Counted from the first letter of the stretch, positions 36,393 to 46,238 are shown. The stretch is DNA of 64,000 nt from Aliiroseovarius sp. PrR006 (GCF_010500215.1 NZ_JAAGOY010000007.1:838501-902500); one strand, 5' to 3'. Notes: generated by a model from the sequence alone, not told the origin. Numbers and translations: made by a program.

Positions 36393-36612
36393 GTGTGCCC
36401 TCCTCCTGCTGATGATCTTCTGAAAAACCTTACCAAACGGCATCGTGAGGTCCAGATGATCTATCATCTCCTCAGTTTTGGTATATCCAAATTAAAAAGT
36501 TGTCAAACCATACTTTACCAAACCGAAGATTTGACTTAGCATTATGGGGAATGGCTGACGTGCATACCTACCTGCAACATCGCGCCAACCCCCAAAAGAA
36601 CATGAGGAATCA
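36393..36612. promoter_or_regulatory. Divergent promoter with GGTATA operator candidate
   Basis: TTTGG-TATAT-CCAAA (36477-36491) is a perfect palindrome between the regulator gene and nanA. It contains GGTATA, the repeat unit bound by NanR in E. coli. Two more TACCAAA-like words lie nearby (36431-36437, 36526-36532). Control of both transcription units is inferred. Confidence 0.6.
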
Positions 36613-37515
36613 ATGGCAAAATCACTTTCAGGAATGTACGCAGCGTTATTGACTGGGTTCTCAGATGATGGAGCATTTGACCCGAGTCGCCAGATCGCGA
36701 TCACAGACTATGTCCTTCGCCAAGGGCTGGACGGCATCTATATCGGAGGGAGCAGTGGCGAATCTGGGCTGATGTCTACTGATGAACTGCTTGAGCAGCA
36801 GCGTGTCATCGCAGAACTGCCGTCGGCCCAACAATCCCGCGTCATTGCGCATGTTGGACAGCCGAACCTGCGCGATTCGATTGCGTTAGCAAAGCAAGCA
36901 AAAGCTCTCGGGTTCGAAGCTCTTTCTGCCCTGCCGCCCCATTCCTATCCATTCTCGGACGAGGAGATCTACCAATACTATGTTGGATTGGCCGCTGCGA
37001 CGGATCTGCCGCTTATTGTCTACGAGGTTCCCATTCGGACGGGGCGCCCATTGCCCGTTGAGCTGCTTGTACGCATTCTTGACATCCCGAACGTGGCCGG
37101 CCTGAAATTCACGTCCACCGACCTGTTCAAACTGTCGATGCTACAAAGAAGCCGTCCCGACAAGATCTTCTTCTTTGGGTTTGATGAAGTGTTCACGGGT
37201 GCAGCCGCGATGGGATGTGATGGCGGCATTGGCACCACATACAACGTATTGGGGCGCCTCTATACACAGCTGAACAAGAGCGTTCAGGCATCTGATCTGG
37301 AAACCGCGCAACAACTCCAACAAACATCTCAAAAGTTTGTTGAAGTCCTGCTTGAGACCGGTGTCATGCCCGGAGTGAAAGCTGCGCTTAGATCGTTGGG
37401 AGTAGATGCAGGTTACGCCCGAGCCCCGCTGGTTGAGAAAGTAAGTGACGCTGAAGAACGGCTAAGCGCTTTCTTGTCCGGGCCAGAGGTGCGCCCGTGG
37501 CTAGTCGACGCGTAG
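36613..37515 (+). CDS. nanA: N-acetylneuraminate lyase
   Basis: A 300-residue class I aldolase of the DapA/NAL family that splits sialic acid into ManNAc and pyruvate. The carboxylate-binding GGSSGESG is near 46, the catalytic Tyr in VYEVPIRTG near 138, and the Schiff-base Lys in AGLKFTSTD near 165. Context with TRAP, nanK and nanE fixes the call over dihydrodipicolinate synthase. It is transcribed away from the rest of the operon. Confidence 0.92.
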   Translation: MAKSLSGMYAALLTGFSDDGAFDPSRQIAITDYVLRQGLDGIYIGGSSGESGLMSTDELLEQQRVIAELPSAQQSRVIAHVGQPNLRDSIALAKQAKALGFEALSALPPHSYPFSDEEIYQYYVGLAAATDLPLIVYEVPIRTGRPLPVELLVRILDIPNVAGLKFTSTDLFKLSMLQRSRPDKIFFFGFDEVFTGAAAMGCDGGIGTTYNVLGRLYTQLNKSVQASDLETAQQLQQTSQKFVEVLLETGVMPGVKAALRSLGVDAGYARAPLVEKVSDAEERLSAFLSGPEVRPWLVDA

Positions 37516-37560
37516 AGCCGTCTACGTTTCTCAATATAGGTGTCATCTTGAGCTAGCGTC

Positions 37561-38502
37561 TTAGAGTGTGCTCGGAAGTTCGTCCGCCCAAGGGGGATTG
37601 GCACCAGCACGCGACACAGTCACAGCAGCGACAGCGGCTCCATGGGCTAAACTGTCTGTCGCTGCCTCTACGGTCATATCCCTGATCGCCGACTTGGTCA
37701 GCAGCCCCAATTCCGACAGTTTTGCCATGACGCCCGCATTGAATGTATCACCTGCGCCAACGGTATCGACGACCTCGACCCTGCGCGCCGGGACATTGAC
37801 CGATCTACCATCCGCGAAAAAGCCCGTGGCGCCCTGCCCGCCGCGCGTCAAAATGACGAATGATGGGCCTTTTGTAAGAATAAGGTCGACTTTCTCGTGT
37901 AGCGACAGGGGCTTCGGGATCATCCAGTTCAGATCCTCGTCCGAGACTTTAAGAATGTCCGATCGCGCGATCATCTTGTCCAGTCGCGCCCGGTAACGAG
38001 CTTCGTCCTGGATGAAGCCGGTCCGGATGTTTGGATCAAGCATGACCGCACGCGTCTGGCCTTCTTGCTCCAAGAAGTCGGCATAGGCATCAGCGCCCGG
38101 TTCGCACGCCAGACTGATCCCTCCGAAATATAGCGCTGTCACTTCAGGCGAAAGCTTTGGCATTTCCTTAAGCGTCAGCATTCGTCCCGCAGAATTCTCG
38201 TCAAAGAACGAATACGACGCGTGTCCATCCGTTAGCTGCACGAAAGCAAGCGTCGATGGGCGCGATGATGTGATGATCTTGGAGGTGTCAACATGGCTGG
38301 CCTCGAGGCTGGCTTTCAGTTGTTGACCGAACATGTCAGTTGAAAGACCCGTAAGCAGCCCTGCCCCGGCTCCTAGCCTGCCCAGCGCAACGGCGGTGTT
38401 GAATACCGCGCCACCTGAATGTGGGACAAAGCCATCTCGACCCTCGACCGACGGCGTAGGGATCATGTCGATAAGTGCCTCTCCACAACATAGGATCGTC
38501 AT
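37561..38502 (-). CDS. PfkB-family sugar kinase, probable fructokinase
   Basis: A 313-residue kinase with the N-terminal CCGEALIDMIP strand, the GGAVFNTAVALGRLGA motif near 30-45 and the catalytic VDTVGAGDTFNAG near 247-259 (Asp base). The FFDENSAGRML part fits fructokinases. It starts 14 bases after the AGE-family gene upstream, so it likely phosphorylates that enzyme's ketose product. Its 3' end faces nanA. Confidence 0.87.
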   Translation of the reverse strand: MTILCCGEALIDMIPTPSVEGRDGFVPHSGGAVFNTAVALGRLGAGAGLLTGLSTDMFGQQLKASLEASHVDTSKIITSSRPSTLAFVQLTDGHASYSFFDENSAGRMLTLKEMPKLSPEVTALYFGGISLACEPGADAYADFLEQEGQTRAVMLDPNIRTGFIQDEARYRARLDKMIARSDILKVSDEDLNWMIPKPLSLHEKVDLILTKGPSFVILTRGGQGATGFFADGRSVNVPARRVEVVDTVGAGDTFNAGVMAKLSELGLLTKSAIRDMTVEAATDSLAHGAAVAAVTVSRAGANPPWADELPSTL

Positions 38503-38516
38503 CTAGCAGTCACCTT

Positions 38517-39707
38517 CTAATCAGCGTCGGATACAGACAGAATATCCCAGCACACGCCAAGCGTATGGTAGTCGGTCTTGCCGGGCGGGGATTTCTGGTT
38601 GTCGATCTTCTTGCCATCGGGCGTCAGGACCCGGAACCATGCACCATGCTCGTGGTCAATCAGATGATCCCAAGCATAGCGCCAACAGTCCAAGTAATCC
38701 TCAAGGTAGGTGTTATCACCTGTGCGCTTGTAAAGACGCCAAGCGGTCGCTGCGGTTTCACTGTGCACCCAGTAGTATTTTTCGCGCGCGCACACGGCCC
38801 CATCTGGCGCAAAGCCATAGACCAACCCGCCATGCTCTTGGTCTCGTCCAAACTTTACCGCGGCACCGTAGAGATCCACGGCGCGCTGCAAGTACCAAGA
38901 TTGCGGTCGGATCGCATCAAGCGTCAGCAAGAGACGCGCCCATTCGACCAGATGGCCCGGCTGAATACCCCATGGCTTGAAAAGGTCATTGGGCTTGTCG
39001 CGGTGATAGTCGTAGTCCGGGTTCCAGTCCGTATCGTAGTGTTCCCAGATTAGGCCATGTGTCTTATCGGCGAGCTCGCGCGCGAATTTTCGAGCCAGAA
39101 GCTCTGCCCGCTCCAAAAAGCGGGCTTCACCTGTGGCGCGGTACGCAGCGATGCATCCTTCGCAACTGTGCATGTTGGCGTTCTGGCCGCGATAGGGACT
39201 TAGAATGCTCATGTCGGCGTTAAACTCGTCGGCATAAGCGTTGTGTTTGGGGTCCCAGAAATGAGTCTCCATGAACGCCCACACGTGTTCGAGCGTTGCT
39301 CTGGCCTCTTCGATCCCAGCCTCCAAGGCGAAGCTTGAAGCAATCAATACGAAGGCATGACCATAGGCCATCACCTGACCGTCGATCACTGTGCCCTTGT
39401 GCAATTGCCAAGCATACGCGCCATTGGACTGCCGATGGGCCTGCTCTAGAAAGGCAAGTCCGTGTTTGGCTTTCTGGCGATGCTGGGGCGCGCCACGTTC
39501 TCGATATGCAAGCGCATAGTCGAACACAAATCGGCATGAACTGACCAGATGGCGCAAGTCTCGATCGTAAATTCGCCCGTCATCTTCAAAGCAGTGGAAA
39601 AAGCCACCCGCGGGATCCACAGCGCGATCTTCGTAGAACGCAAGTGTCTGCGAGATGTGATCGTTGAGGAAGCCCGGCGATGTGAAGTCGGGATATAATG
39701 CGTTCAT
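38517..39707 (-). CDS. AGE-family sugar epimerase/isomerase
   Basis: A 396-residue alpha/alpha-barrel enzyme. ATG 39707 is chosen; an upstream extension to 39812 would run into the promoter. Family marks: SCRFVFDYALAY (Arg), the VMAYGHAFVLIASSFAL helix with its His, NANMHSCEGCIAAYRATGE, IQPGHLVEWARLLL, and YYWVHSETAATAW with catalytic-type His pairs. The family includes mannose isomerase and N-acylglucosamine 2-epimerase. Pairing with a fructokinase favours mannose-to-fructose; the sialic acid context allows ManNAc/GlcNAc epimerisation. Confidence 0.88.
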   Translation of the reverse strand: MNALYPDFTSPGFLNDHISQTLAFYEDRAVDPAGGFFHCFEDDGRIYDRDLRHLVSSCRFVFDYALAYRERGAPQHRQKAKHGLAFLEQAHRQSNGAYAWQLHKGTVIDGQVMAYGHAFVLIASSFALEAGIEEARATLEHVWAFMETHFWDPKHNAYADEFNADMSILSPYRGQNANMHSCEGCIAAYRATGEARFLERAELLARKFARELADKTHGLIWEHYDTDWNPDYDYHRDKPNDLFKPWGIQPGHLVEWARLLLTLDAIRPQSWYLQRAVDLYGAAVKFGRDQEHGGLVYGFAPDGAVCAREKYYWVHSETAATAWRLYKRTGDNTYLEDYLDCWRYAWDHLIDHEHGAWFRVLTPDGKKIDNQKSPPGKTDYHTLGVCWDILSVSDAD

Positions 39708-39962
39708 GAGAGTTTCCAAAAGATGCGAGTGTGGGAACCAGAGTTTGCTTGCAAGGCCAGGACCGCAACATGAACGGCTTTCCGATGCCTCCAGACTGGA
39801 CAGAGCTTGCAATACTGGTATTCTTTTTTAGTTATTATACCAATTTGTCAACAGAAAGGTTTTCCCGGCCCTAGACATTTGGGGTAAAGCTCCGTCAACC
39901 GACATGGGATACTGGGAAAATCCAGAGCTTTGAATGGCAAGACATGCTGAAGGGGTGATGCG
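39708..39962. promoter_or_regulatory. Divergent promoter with TGGTAT...ATACCA operator candidate
   Basis: TGGTAT (39816-39821) and ATACCA (39837-39842) are inverted with a 15-base AT-rich spacer, between the AGE gene and the second FadR-type regulator. The arm matches the GGTATA word in the nanA region, so the two loci may share regulators. Confidence 0.5.
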
Positions 39963-40673
39963 TTGAAGACACTTGCAAGAAAACGGCTCTCGGAACTTGT
40001 GGAAGATGAACTGGTCCGCATGATCACAAGCGGAGAATACGCGCCTGGTGATCGGCTTCCTTCAGAGCGTGATCTTATGGACTTGTTTGACGTGGGGCGC
40101 CCCTCGATCCGCGAGGCGCTTTTTTCTCTCGAACGTATGGGGTTGGTCCAACTGGGGCGCGGCGACCGACCACGCGTCATCGAACAGGATCCAGTCGTTC
40201 TTTTCAAAAGCCTAAGCCAAGTCGCACAAAGCCTACTGAACAAACCTCAGGGCGTCCGGCACTTTAACGAAGCGCGGCTGCTCTTCGAGTGTGCACTTGC
40301 GCGAACAGCGGCAGAAACTGCCAGCAACGATGATATCGAAGCTATGCAAGGCATTCTTGACCTCAGCGCTCAAGCTTCGGCAAACGTCGCGAAGTTCCGC
40401 AAGCTTGACATAGCGTTCCATCGTCATCTCGCCGAGATTCCCAATAATCCGATTTACCTTGCGGTTCACGAAGCACTTGTCGAATGGGTCGTAGTGCGTC
40501 GCATCGTAGAGGGTGACCGAGAAGAGTTTAACAAGCGCAGTCTAGAAGGGCATAAGGCAGTGTTGGACGCCATTCGCCATCGTTCGCCTGACGACGCCGA
40601 AGCCGCGATGAGGCTTCACTTAGAACGGGCCGAGATCCAGTGGTCACCCTATGTTGAAGGCGCGGACGACTAG
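39963..40673 (+). CDS. nanR: Second FadR/GntR-family regulator
   Basis: A 236-residue regulator. The winged helix at about 8-75 reads DELVRMITSGEYAPGDRLPSERDLMDLFDVGRPSIREALFSLERMGLV, closer to E. coli NanR than the first regulator, and the FCD domain follows (LDIAFHRHLAEI, EGHKAVLDAI, HLERAEIQW). Translation uses TTG 39963 with AAGGGG upstream; no in-frame ATG fits. It is divergent from the AGE/fructokinase operon and probably controls it or the whole amino sugar regulon. Confidence 0.85.
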   Translation: MKTLARKRLSELVEDELVRMITSGEYAPGDRLPSERDLMDLFDVGRPSIREALFSLERMGLVQLGRGDRPRVIEQDPVVLFKSLSQVAQSLLNKPQGVRHFNEARLLFECALARTAAETASNDDIEAMQGILDLSAQASANVAKFRKLDIAFHRHLAEIPNNPIYLAVHEALVEWVVVRRIVEGDREEFNKRSLEGHKAVLDAIRHRSPDDAEAAMRLHLERAEIQWSPYVEGADD

Positions 40674-40709
40674 CATACGCGCCTTTTCTGTTCATAAGAC
40701 TTCCATTCC

Positions 40710-41969
40710 CTACAAGAATGCCAGCGACAGCCACGGGACAAAGCTGACAATCATCAACACGGCAATCATCAGGGCGATAAACGGCAGCACCGATTTTGCG
40801 ACGGCGCCGAATGACTCTTTGAATGCGCCCGAAGCAACCAGAAGATTGAGCCCCATCGGTGGGGTCAGCAGACCGATCTCAAGGTTGAGAACCATGATGA
40901 TACCCAGATGAACTGGATCGATCCCGAACGAGTTCGCAATCGGCAACAAAAGCGGACCAAGGATCAGCAAAGCCGAAATTGTGTCCATGATTGTGCCCAC
41001 AAACAACAGCAAGATGTTGAGGCAGAGGATGAACAAAATCACGTTGTTCATGTTTGCCTGCATCCAGTCAGAGATCGCTGTTGGCACGCCTTCGGCGGCA
41101 AGGAAGATATTCACGCTGACGGCAATCGCGATGATCGGGATCAGGCTTCCGAGAAGGGCAAGGGTTTCCTGAACAATGTTGTACAGATCACGAAACCCGA
41201 TCTCGCGATGAACGAAGGCCTCGATAACGAGCGCGTAAGCCAGTGCAACGGCGGCGGATTCCGTAGGGGTGAAGAAGCCCGAATAAATACCGCCCAACAG
41301 CAGGATCGGCATGAACAGCGCGGGTCCGCCGACCTTAATCGCTTGTCCAAGGGATTTACCCTGTTGCGGTTGCAGCTCGATGTTCCGGTTCCTCCACAAG
41401 GAATAGACCACCATCACACCTGTTAGCAGCAGACCCGGCAACAGACCCGCCAGAAACAGATCCACAATTGATGTCTCGGTCGCAATGCCGAAGATAATTA
41501 GGGGAATGGACGGAGGAATAATGATGCCCAACGTGCCGCCGCTGGTCAGGGCGCCCAGAGCGTATGATTTTGGGTAGTTCTGCTGCAGTAGAGCAGGATA
41601 AAGAACAGCCCCAACGGCGAGCAGCGTTACAGGCGATGATCCAGAGATCGCTGCAAACACGGCGCAGGACAAGATCGACGCTGCCCCAAGGCCCCCTCTT
41701 AGATTACGGGTTAGGGCAATGGCGATGTCGATTAGCTTCTCGGCGATAGAGCCGCGGGTCATGACAGCGCCGACCAAAATGAACATCGGGATGGACAGCA
41801 GCGCCTCTTTGTCGATCGCAATCCATGCGTCCTCAAGCAGATAGAGAATATCTCCATCACCCCAAACAAGGTGCATATAGCTTACGGCCACAGCAAGAAT
41901 AATCATGATGTTCTGACGCAGCGCCAGCAGCAAAATGATGATCGCCAGAAGTATAACGGAAGCAGACAT
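40710..41969 (-). CDS. dctM: TRAP transporter large membrane subunit, second system
   Basis: A 419-residue DctM-type permease with about 12 helices. Marks: GGTLGIIIPPSIPLIIFGIATETSI, LLGGIYSGFFTPTESAAVALAYALVIE, and GLLTPPMGLNLLVASG. It overlaps the small subunit gene by one base. Substrate unknown. It is convergent with the second FadR-type regulator and is in line with a LysR gene upstream. Confidence 0.93.
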   Translation of the reverse strand: MSASVILLAIIILLLALRQNIMIILAVAVSYMHLVWGDGDILYLLEDAWIAIDKEALLSIPMFILVGAVMTRGSIAEKLIDIAIALTRNLRGGLGAASILSCAVFAAISGSSPVTLLAVGAVLYPALLQQNYPKSYALGALTSGGTLGIIIPPSIPLIIFGIATETSIVDLFLAGLLPGLLLTGVMVVYSLWRNRNIELQPQQGKSLGQAIKVGGPALFMPILLLGGIYSGFFTPTESAAVALAYALVIEAFVHREIGFRDLYNIVQETLALLGSLIPIIAIAVSVNIFLAAEGVPTAISDWMQANMNNVILFILCLNILLLFVGTIMDTISALLILGPLLLPIANSFGIDPVHLGIIMVLNLEIGLLTPPMGLNLLVASGAFKESFGAVAKSVLPFIALMIAVLMIVSFVPWLSLAFL

Positions 41970-42457
41970 TACATGACCTCCTGCTCTTGGGGTTGCAGGT
42001 CGGGTTTGGCAGCAAAGATCAGGTATCTCAGTCCTGCCGATGCCAAGCCATAGGGAAGCGCCAATTGCGGGATCCAGATCTCAAGATCCAAAGGAGGCGT
42101 CGTGAATCCCATCATTTTATTGTCGAGCACCAGAAGTGCGCCAAAATACGCACCCGCGAACATCACAGCAGCACTGACCAGATTGCCGATCCGAAGGACT
42201 GACGGCAGGAACCGCTCTGGCACCACATTGTCCAAAATCGACGGTCGGATATGTCTGTGCAATGCGACAGCCACAGCAATGCCGATCAGTGCAGCAGCGT
42301 TGGCAAGCAGGACGGCGATCCGCTGACCTCCCCAAATGGATTGCGAGAAGATTTCGCGCGATATGACGTCCGCAAAGAGAATTGCCGCGGCGATCGTATA
42401 GAACGCCCCGGCAACTATCGTTTCAAAGCGCAGCAGGTTCTTCAGAAACTGCTCCAT
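41969..42457 (-). CDS. dctQ: TRAP transporter small membrane subunit, second system
   Basis: A 162-residue four-helix DctQ-type protein. ATG 42457, 4 bases after the solute-binding gene stop, is preferred to a longer frame that would run into that gene. Its central signature is weaker than usual (SQSIWGGQRIAVLLANAAALIGIAVA in place of the WxEE motif). Confidence 0.88.
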   Translation of the reverse strand: MEQFLKNLLRFETIVAGAFYTIAAAILFADVISREIFSQSIWGGQRIAVLLANAAALIGIAVAVALHRHIRPSILDNVVPERFLPSVLRIGNLVSAAVMFAGAYFGALLVLDNKMMGFTTPPLDLEIWIPQLALPYGLASAGLRYLIFAAKPDLQPQEQEVM

Positions 42458-42461
42458 CGTT

Positions 42462-43460
42462 TCAACCCGAGCAAGCTGCGCGCGCGGCGACAACTTCGTC
42501 AAAGACACGTTGGGAATCGCCACCGACCGAGTCGATCAGCTCTTGCTGCATGTCATGGGTGAATTTAGCCGCCCAAGCCGTGCGCGCTTCATCGCTCAGG
42601 TCATGAATGGTGCCGCCTTCCTCTTGCATCTTGCCTTCGAAGAATGAGATTGCCCCACGAACCGACGTGCGAAGCGCAGCCGAGGATTCGATTGAGCTCA
42701 TGAAGGTTTCTTGCTCTTCCGCCGACATCTTCTTCCACGTCTTCAGGCTCATCAGGGTTACCGATGGCTGGTAGATATGGTTGGTACGCGTCATGTGAGG
42801 TGCAACTTTGTGCAGACCGGTCGCGATATACGAAATGGTTGGCAGTTCGCCACCATCCACGATGCCAGTTTGAAGCGATGAAGCCACTTCTGCGAACGGC
42901 AAAGGCACACCTGCCGCGCCGACACCGCGCCAAAGAAGGTCTGCGTTCTTTGCCGGAGCAACACGCATTTTGAAGCCATCGGCCTGCTCGACCGAGGTCA
43001 CTGGCTCTTTCGAAAACAGGATTTGCCAGCCCAGCTCGGTCCACTGAATGATCTTCAATCCACGCGCCTCGAACAACTCGTCGAAAACCGGAAGCAAGTG
43101 ATTGTCGAGCGCGCAATCAGCCTGTTCGAAGCTGTCCCAGAAGAACGGTGATACCAGCATGTTAACTTCGGGCACGACAACCGCCGCTGCTGTGACCGAG
43201 AAGTTTCCGGCGTCCAGACGGCCCCGCGCAGTTTGCTTGATGGTTTCAACTTCTGCACCAAGCTGTCCGCCACCGAACACTTCCATGGTCAGCGCACCAT
43301 CAGAATTCGCGGCCAAGTTCTCAGCTGACTTTTCGTAATGTGTCACCCAAGGCGTGCCATTTGGGGCCGCAGTTGCAAACTTCATCGCGTCTGCATGAGC
43401 AATGGAACCGACCATTGTTGCTGCGACTGCCGCTGAAATAATCCAAGTCGTCGATTTCAT
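42462..43460 (-). CDS. dctP: TRAP transporter solute-binding protein, second system
   Basis: A 332-residue periplasmic protein. Signal peptide residues 1-23 (ending AHA). DctP fold marks: MKFATAAPNGTPWVTHYEKSAENL, and FKMRVAPAKNADLLWRGVGAAGVPLPFAEVASSLQTGIVDG with the conserved Arg. It differs clearly from the sialic acid binding protein in this window, so a different organic acid is expected. The nearby amidohydrolase suggests an acylated or cyclic amide compound. Confidence 0.9.
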   Translation of the reverse strand: MKSTTWIISAAVAATMVGSIAHADAMKFATAAPNGTPWVTHYEKSAENLAANSDGALTMEVFGGGQLGAEVETIKQTARGRLDAGNFSVTAAAVVVPEVNMLVSPFFWDSFEQADCALDNHLLPVFDELFEARGLKIIQWTELGWQILFSKEPVTSVEQADGFKMRVAPAKNADLLWRGVGAAGVPLPFAEVASSLQTGIVDGGELPTISYIATGLHKVAPHMTRTNHIYQPSVTLMSLKTWKKMSAEEQETFMSSIESSAALRTSVRGAISFFEGKMQEEGGTIHDLSDEARTAWAAKFTHDMQQELIDSVGGDSQRVFDEVVAARAACSG

Positions 43461-43582
43461 TCTTTCCTCCCAAGAGTTCCTCGAGTTCCTTGGTCAGAAA
43501 CTATCTTCCACCCCTACCATTAGAAAACAGTCTTTTATGCGCAGGTAAGCGCTAAAAAATAGTGGATACGAGAAATCGCTTC

Positions 43583-44515
43583 TTAATCGGGTGAACTGGA
43601 AACGAGAAGATGATCGAATTCGCCAAGCGAAGAAATCTCTTCACAGGTCTTCAGAACTGCCTTCACCAATGCGGATCTATGAGAGGCCTGCGTATACGCC
43701 ACGCCGTATTGCGGCGCATCCAAATCACCCCGAATGGGCCGGGGTATATATCCGTTCCCTTCACTTCGATCATTCGGGCCGCAGATATTCATAATGGCGT
43801 AGCCGAAATTTGCCGCGACGAGACCGCGCAAGACAGACGAGCTTTTTGTTCTGTGGACAATGTTGGGACGCAGGCCATGCGCTTGAAAAAGGCCGCTGAA
43901 GTAGGCTTGGGTTCCTGGCAAATCCAACAAGACCATCGGATGCTCTGCCAAGTCCTCCAAAGAAACGCTCTCTTGTTGCGCAAGAGGGGAAGCGTCCGGA
44001 ATCAACGCAACTGGGGTTGCTCTGAACATTGGTGCGAATGGTTGCGTGTCGGGCGTTTCTCTTCGGTAGGTCAAAGCCAGATCCACCATGCCGTTGTTCA
44101 GCTGCTCGGAAATGGACTGCATGTCCCCTTCGCGTAGATCGATACTGATCTCTGGGTAATCTTGCGCAATACGTTTCAATATCGGCGGCAGAATGTACGG
44201 CGCGGTTGGCGCATAGCAGCCAAGCTTCAGTGTGCCCGCGGGATCGCCTGTGATGGACAACACATCGGATTCGAATATCCGAACTTGCTCGAGAAACTGC
44301 TGCACACGCGCGCCCACCTCCACACCCAACTCCGTCGGAACGATCCCCTTGGCTGGCATTCTGCGCAGAAGTTCAGAGTCGGTGGTTTTTTCAATCAAGT
44401 CGATGGCCGCCGTAATCGATGACTGCGAGATATTCTGCTCGACCGCAGCTTTCGCGATGGACCCGGTTCTAAGGGCTGCGTCGAAATATCTAAGCTGTTT
44501 GAACGTAAAGCGCAT
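43583..44515 (-). CDS. LysR-family transcriptional regulator
   Basis: A 310-residue LysR protein. ATG 44515 gives the classic start MRFTFKQLRYFDAALRTGSIAKAAVEQNISQSSITAAIDLIEK, the HTH. The effector-binding domain follows (GTLKLGCYAPTAPYILPPILKRIAQDYPEISI). It lies between a divergent amidohydrolase gene and the downstream TRAP genes on its own strand, so it may control both. Confidence 0.92.
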   Translation of the reverse strand: MRFTFKQLRYFDAALRTGSIAKAAVEQNISQSSITAAIDLIEKTTDSELLRRMPAKGIVPTELGVEVGARVQQFLEQVRIFESDVLSITGDPAGTLKLGCYAPTAPYILPPILKRIAQDYPEISIDLREGDMQSISEQLNNGMVDLALTYRRETPDTQPFAPMFRATPVALIPDASPLAQQESVSLEDLAEHPMVLLDLPGTQAYFSGLFQAHGLRPNIVHRTKSSSVLRGLVAANFGYAIMNICGPNDRSEGNGYIPRPIRGDLDAPQYGVAYTQASHRSALVKAVLKTCEEISSLGEFDHLLVSSSPD

Positions 44516-44609
44516 GAAGAACCCACATGAAATGTATCTTCTTTTGATATTAAATCTAATTTTCCCATGTTCAAGGATAAGGTAACGATGTGAAAAAATG
44601 AGGGCGGCA

Positions 44610-46238
44610 ATGTCGAAGATCACTGTTTTCAAGGCAAAAAAGATTGTCACAATGGACCCAAGCAGGTCCGAGGCAACCCATGTTGCCGTTCAAAACGGCA
44701 AGATCATTGCTGTTGGCGGTGCGGATTGCGCCAGTGACCTCGGCGAATGCACCTTGAATGACAGCTTAGCTGATGCAGTCCTGATGCCGGGGTTTGTCGA
44801 AGGACATGCGCATTTGATGGCTGGCGCCATGTGGAAATACGCTTACACAGGATTTCATGATCGGGTTGACCCACACGGCATTCTGCACAAGGGCCGCACC
44901 GACATAGAAACGGTCATATCCGAACTGACCAAGCATGAACGTGCACTGAGCCCGGACACACCTCTGGTGGGGTGGGGCTTCGATCCAATCTTCTTGCCGG
45001 GTGAACGTCTGAACAAGGGTCATCTGGACGCAATCAGCACCGAGCGACCAATCGCTATCCTCTATTCGAACTTCCACGTCATGTGCGTGAATTCTCCGGC
45101 GCTGGCGCTCGCCGGGTTTGACGAGTTCACCGAGGTCGAAGGCGTTGTGATGGGCGATAACGGTCACCCCACTGGCGAATTGCAGGAAATGGCGGCTATG
45201 TTTCCGATCCTGCATCGGCTCGGCATTGATTTCCGCTCGTTGGCCCAGAGCGAGCAGTCCCTTCGTGACTACGGGCTGGTTTCCAGAAACGCGGGGGTCA
45301 CGACGATCACCGATCTCTATTCAACCATGACCGAAGACGATCTGGACGAAATGATTCGGATCACCTCGGAGCCAAATTTCCCTGTTCGCATTGTTCCCGC
45401 AATCGGAGCAGCAGGTGCAGATCCCGAACAAACTGCCGCCAAAGCGAAAGCCTGGAGCGCAAAATCTACGGATCGCTTGCGTCTTGGGTCAGTGAAACTG
45501 ATGACGGACGGGTCGATTCAGGGCTGGACCGCACGGGTCAAAGCGCCGGGATATGTCGGCGGTCAACCAAACGGCATATGGAACACCGCCCCTGCCGAAA
45601 TTTTTGCCATGTGCGAGGTGTTCCAACGCGAAGGCTTGCAGATGCATATCCATGTGAACGGCGACGAAGCGTCTGAAGTTGCTCTGGATGCGTTGGAAGC
45701 CGCGAAAGAAAAACACCCCGAGAATAATCGGCGTCACATCCTCCAGCATTGCCAGATGATGGATTATGATCAGTTAAAGCGATGTGCAGAGCATGGTGCC
45801 AGCGTGAACATGTTCTCGAACCATCTTTGGTACTTTGGGGATCAACATGTCGCGCTGACAATCGGGGAAGAGCGCGCGGAACGGATGAATGCTGCAAGAA
45901 CGGCATTAGACCTTGGGATAAATCTGGCAATCCACTCGGACGCGCCTGTGACGCCTCTGGCCCCGCTAGTTACTGCGTGGTGCGCAGTAAACCGCGAGAC
46001 CATGAGCGGCCGGATTCTCGGCGAGGATTTGCAGATTTCCGTCGACGAGGCGCTCTACGCCATCACGCTTGGCGCGGCGCATAGCTTGCATCTGGAAGAC
46101 GAAGTTGGAAGCATTGAAGTCGGCAAGGCCGCGGACTTCGCAATCCTCGATCAAAACCCCTATGAGGTTGCTCCGACGGAATTGAACAAGATTGCTGTTT
46201 TGGGCACCGTTCTGGGTGGAGGGGTCCATCGGATATGA
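44610..46238 (+). CDS. YtcJ-type amidohydrolase
   Basis: A 542-residue metal-dependent hydrolase of the amidohydrolase-3 group. ATG 44610 has a GAGGG site; ATG 44598 is also possible. The metal motif is MPGFVEGHAHLM near 58 (HxH), with VNGDEASEVALDALE and HILQHCQMMDYDQ supplying later His, and the SDAPVTPLAPL Asp near 446. The family hydrolyses amide or ester-like C-N bonds in varied small molecules; the substrate is unknown. No signal peptide: it is cytosolic. It is coupled by ATGA to a GTPase gene. Confidence 0.9.
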   Translation: MSKITVFKAKKIVTMDPSRSEATHVAVQNGKIIAVGGADCASDLGECTLNDSLADAVLMPGFVEGHAHLMAGAMWKYAYTGFHDRVDPHGILHKGRTDIETVISELTKHERALSPDTPLVGWGFDPIFLPGERLNKGHLDAISTERPIAILYSNFHVMCVNSPALALAGFDEFTEVEGVVMGDNGHPTGELQEMAAMFPILHRLGIDFRSLAQSEQSLRDYGLVSRNAGVTTITDLYSTMTEDDLDEMIRITSEPNFPVRIVPAIGAAGADPEQTAAKAKAWSAKSTDRLRLGSVKLMTDGSIQGWTARVKAPGYVGGQPNGIWNTAPAEIFAMCEVFQREGLQMHIHVNGDEASEVALDALEAAKEKHPENNRRHILQHCQMMDYDQLKRCAEHGASVNMFSNHLWYFGDQHVALTIGEERAERMNAARTALDLGINLAIHSDAPVTPLAPLVTAWCAVNRETMSGRILGEDLQISVDEALYAITLGAAHSLHLEDEVGSIEVGKAADFAILDQNPYEVAPTELNKIAVLGTVLGGGVHRI

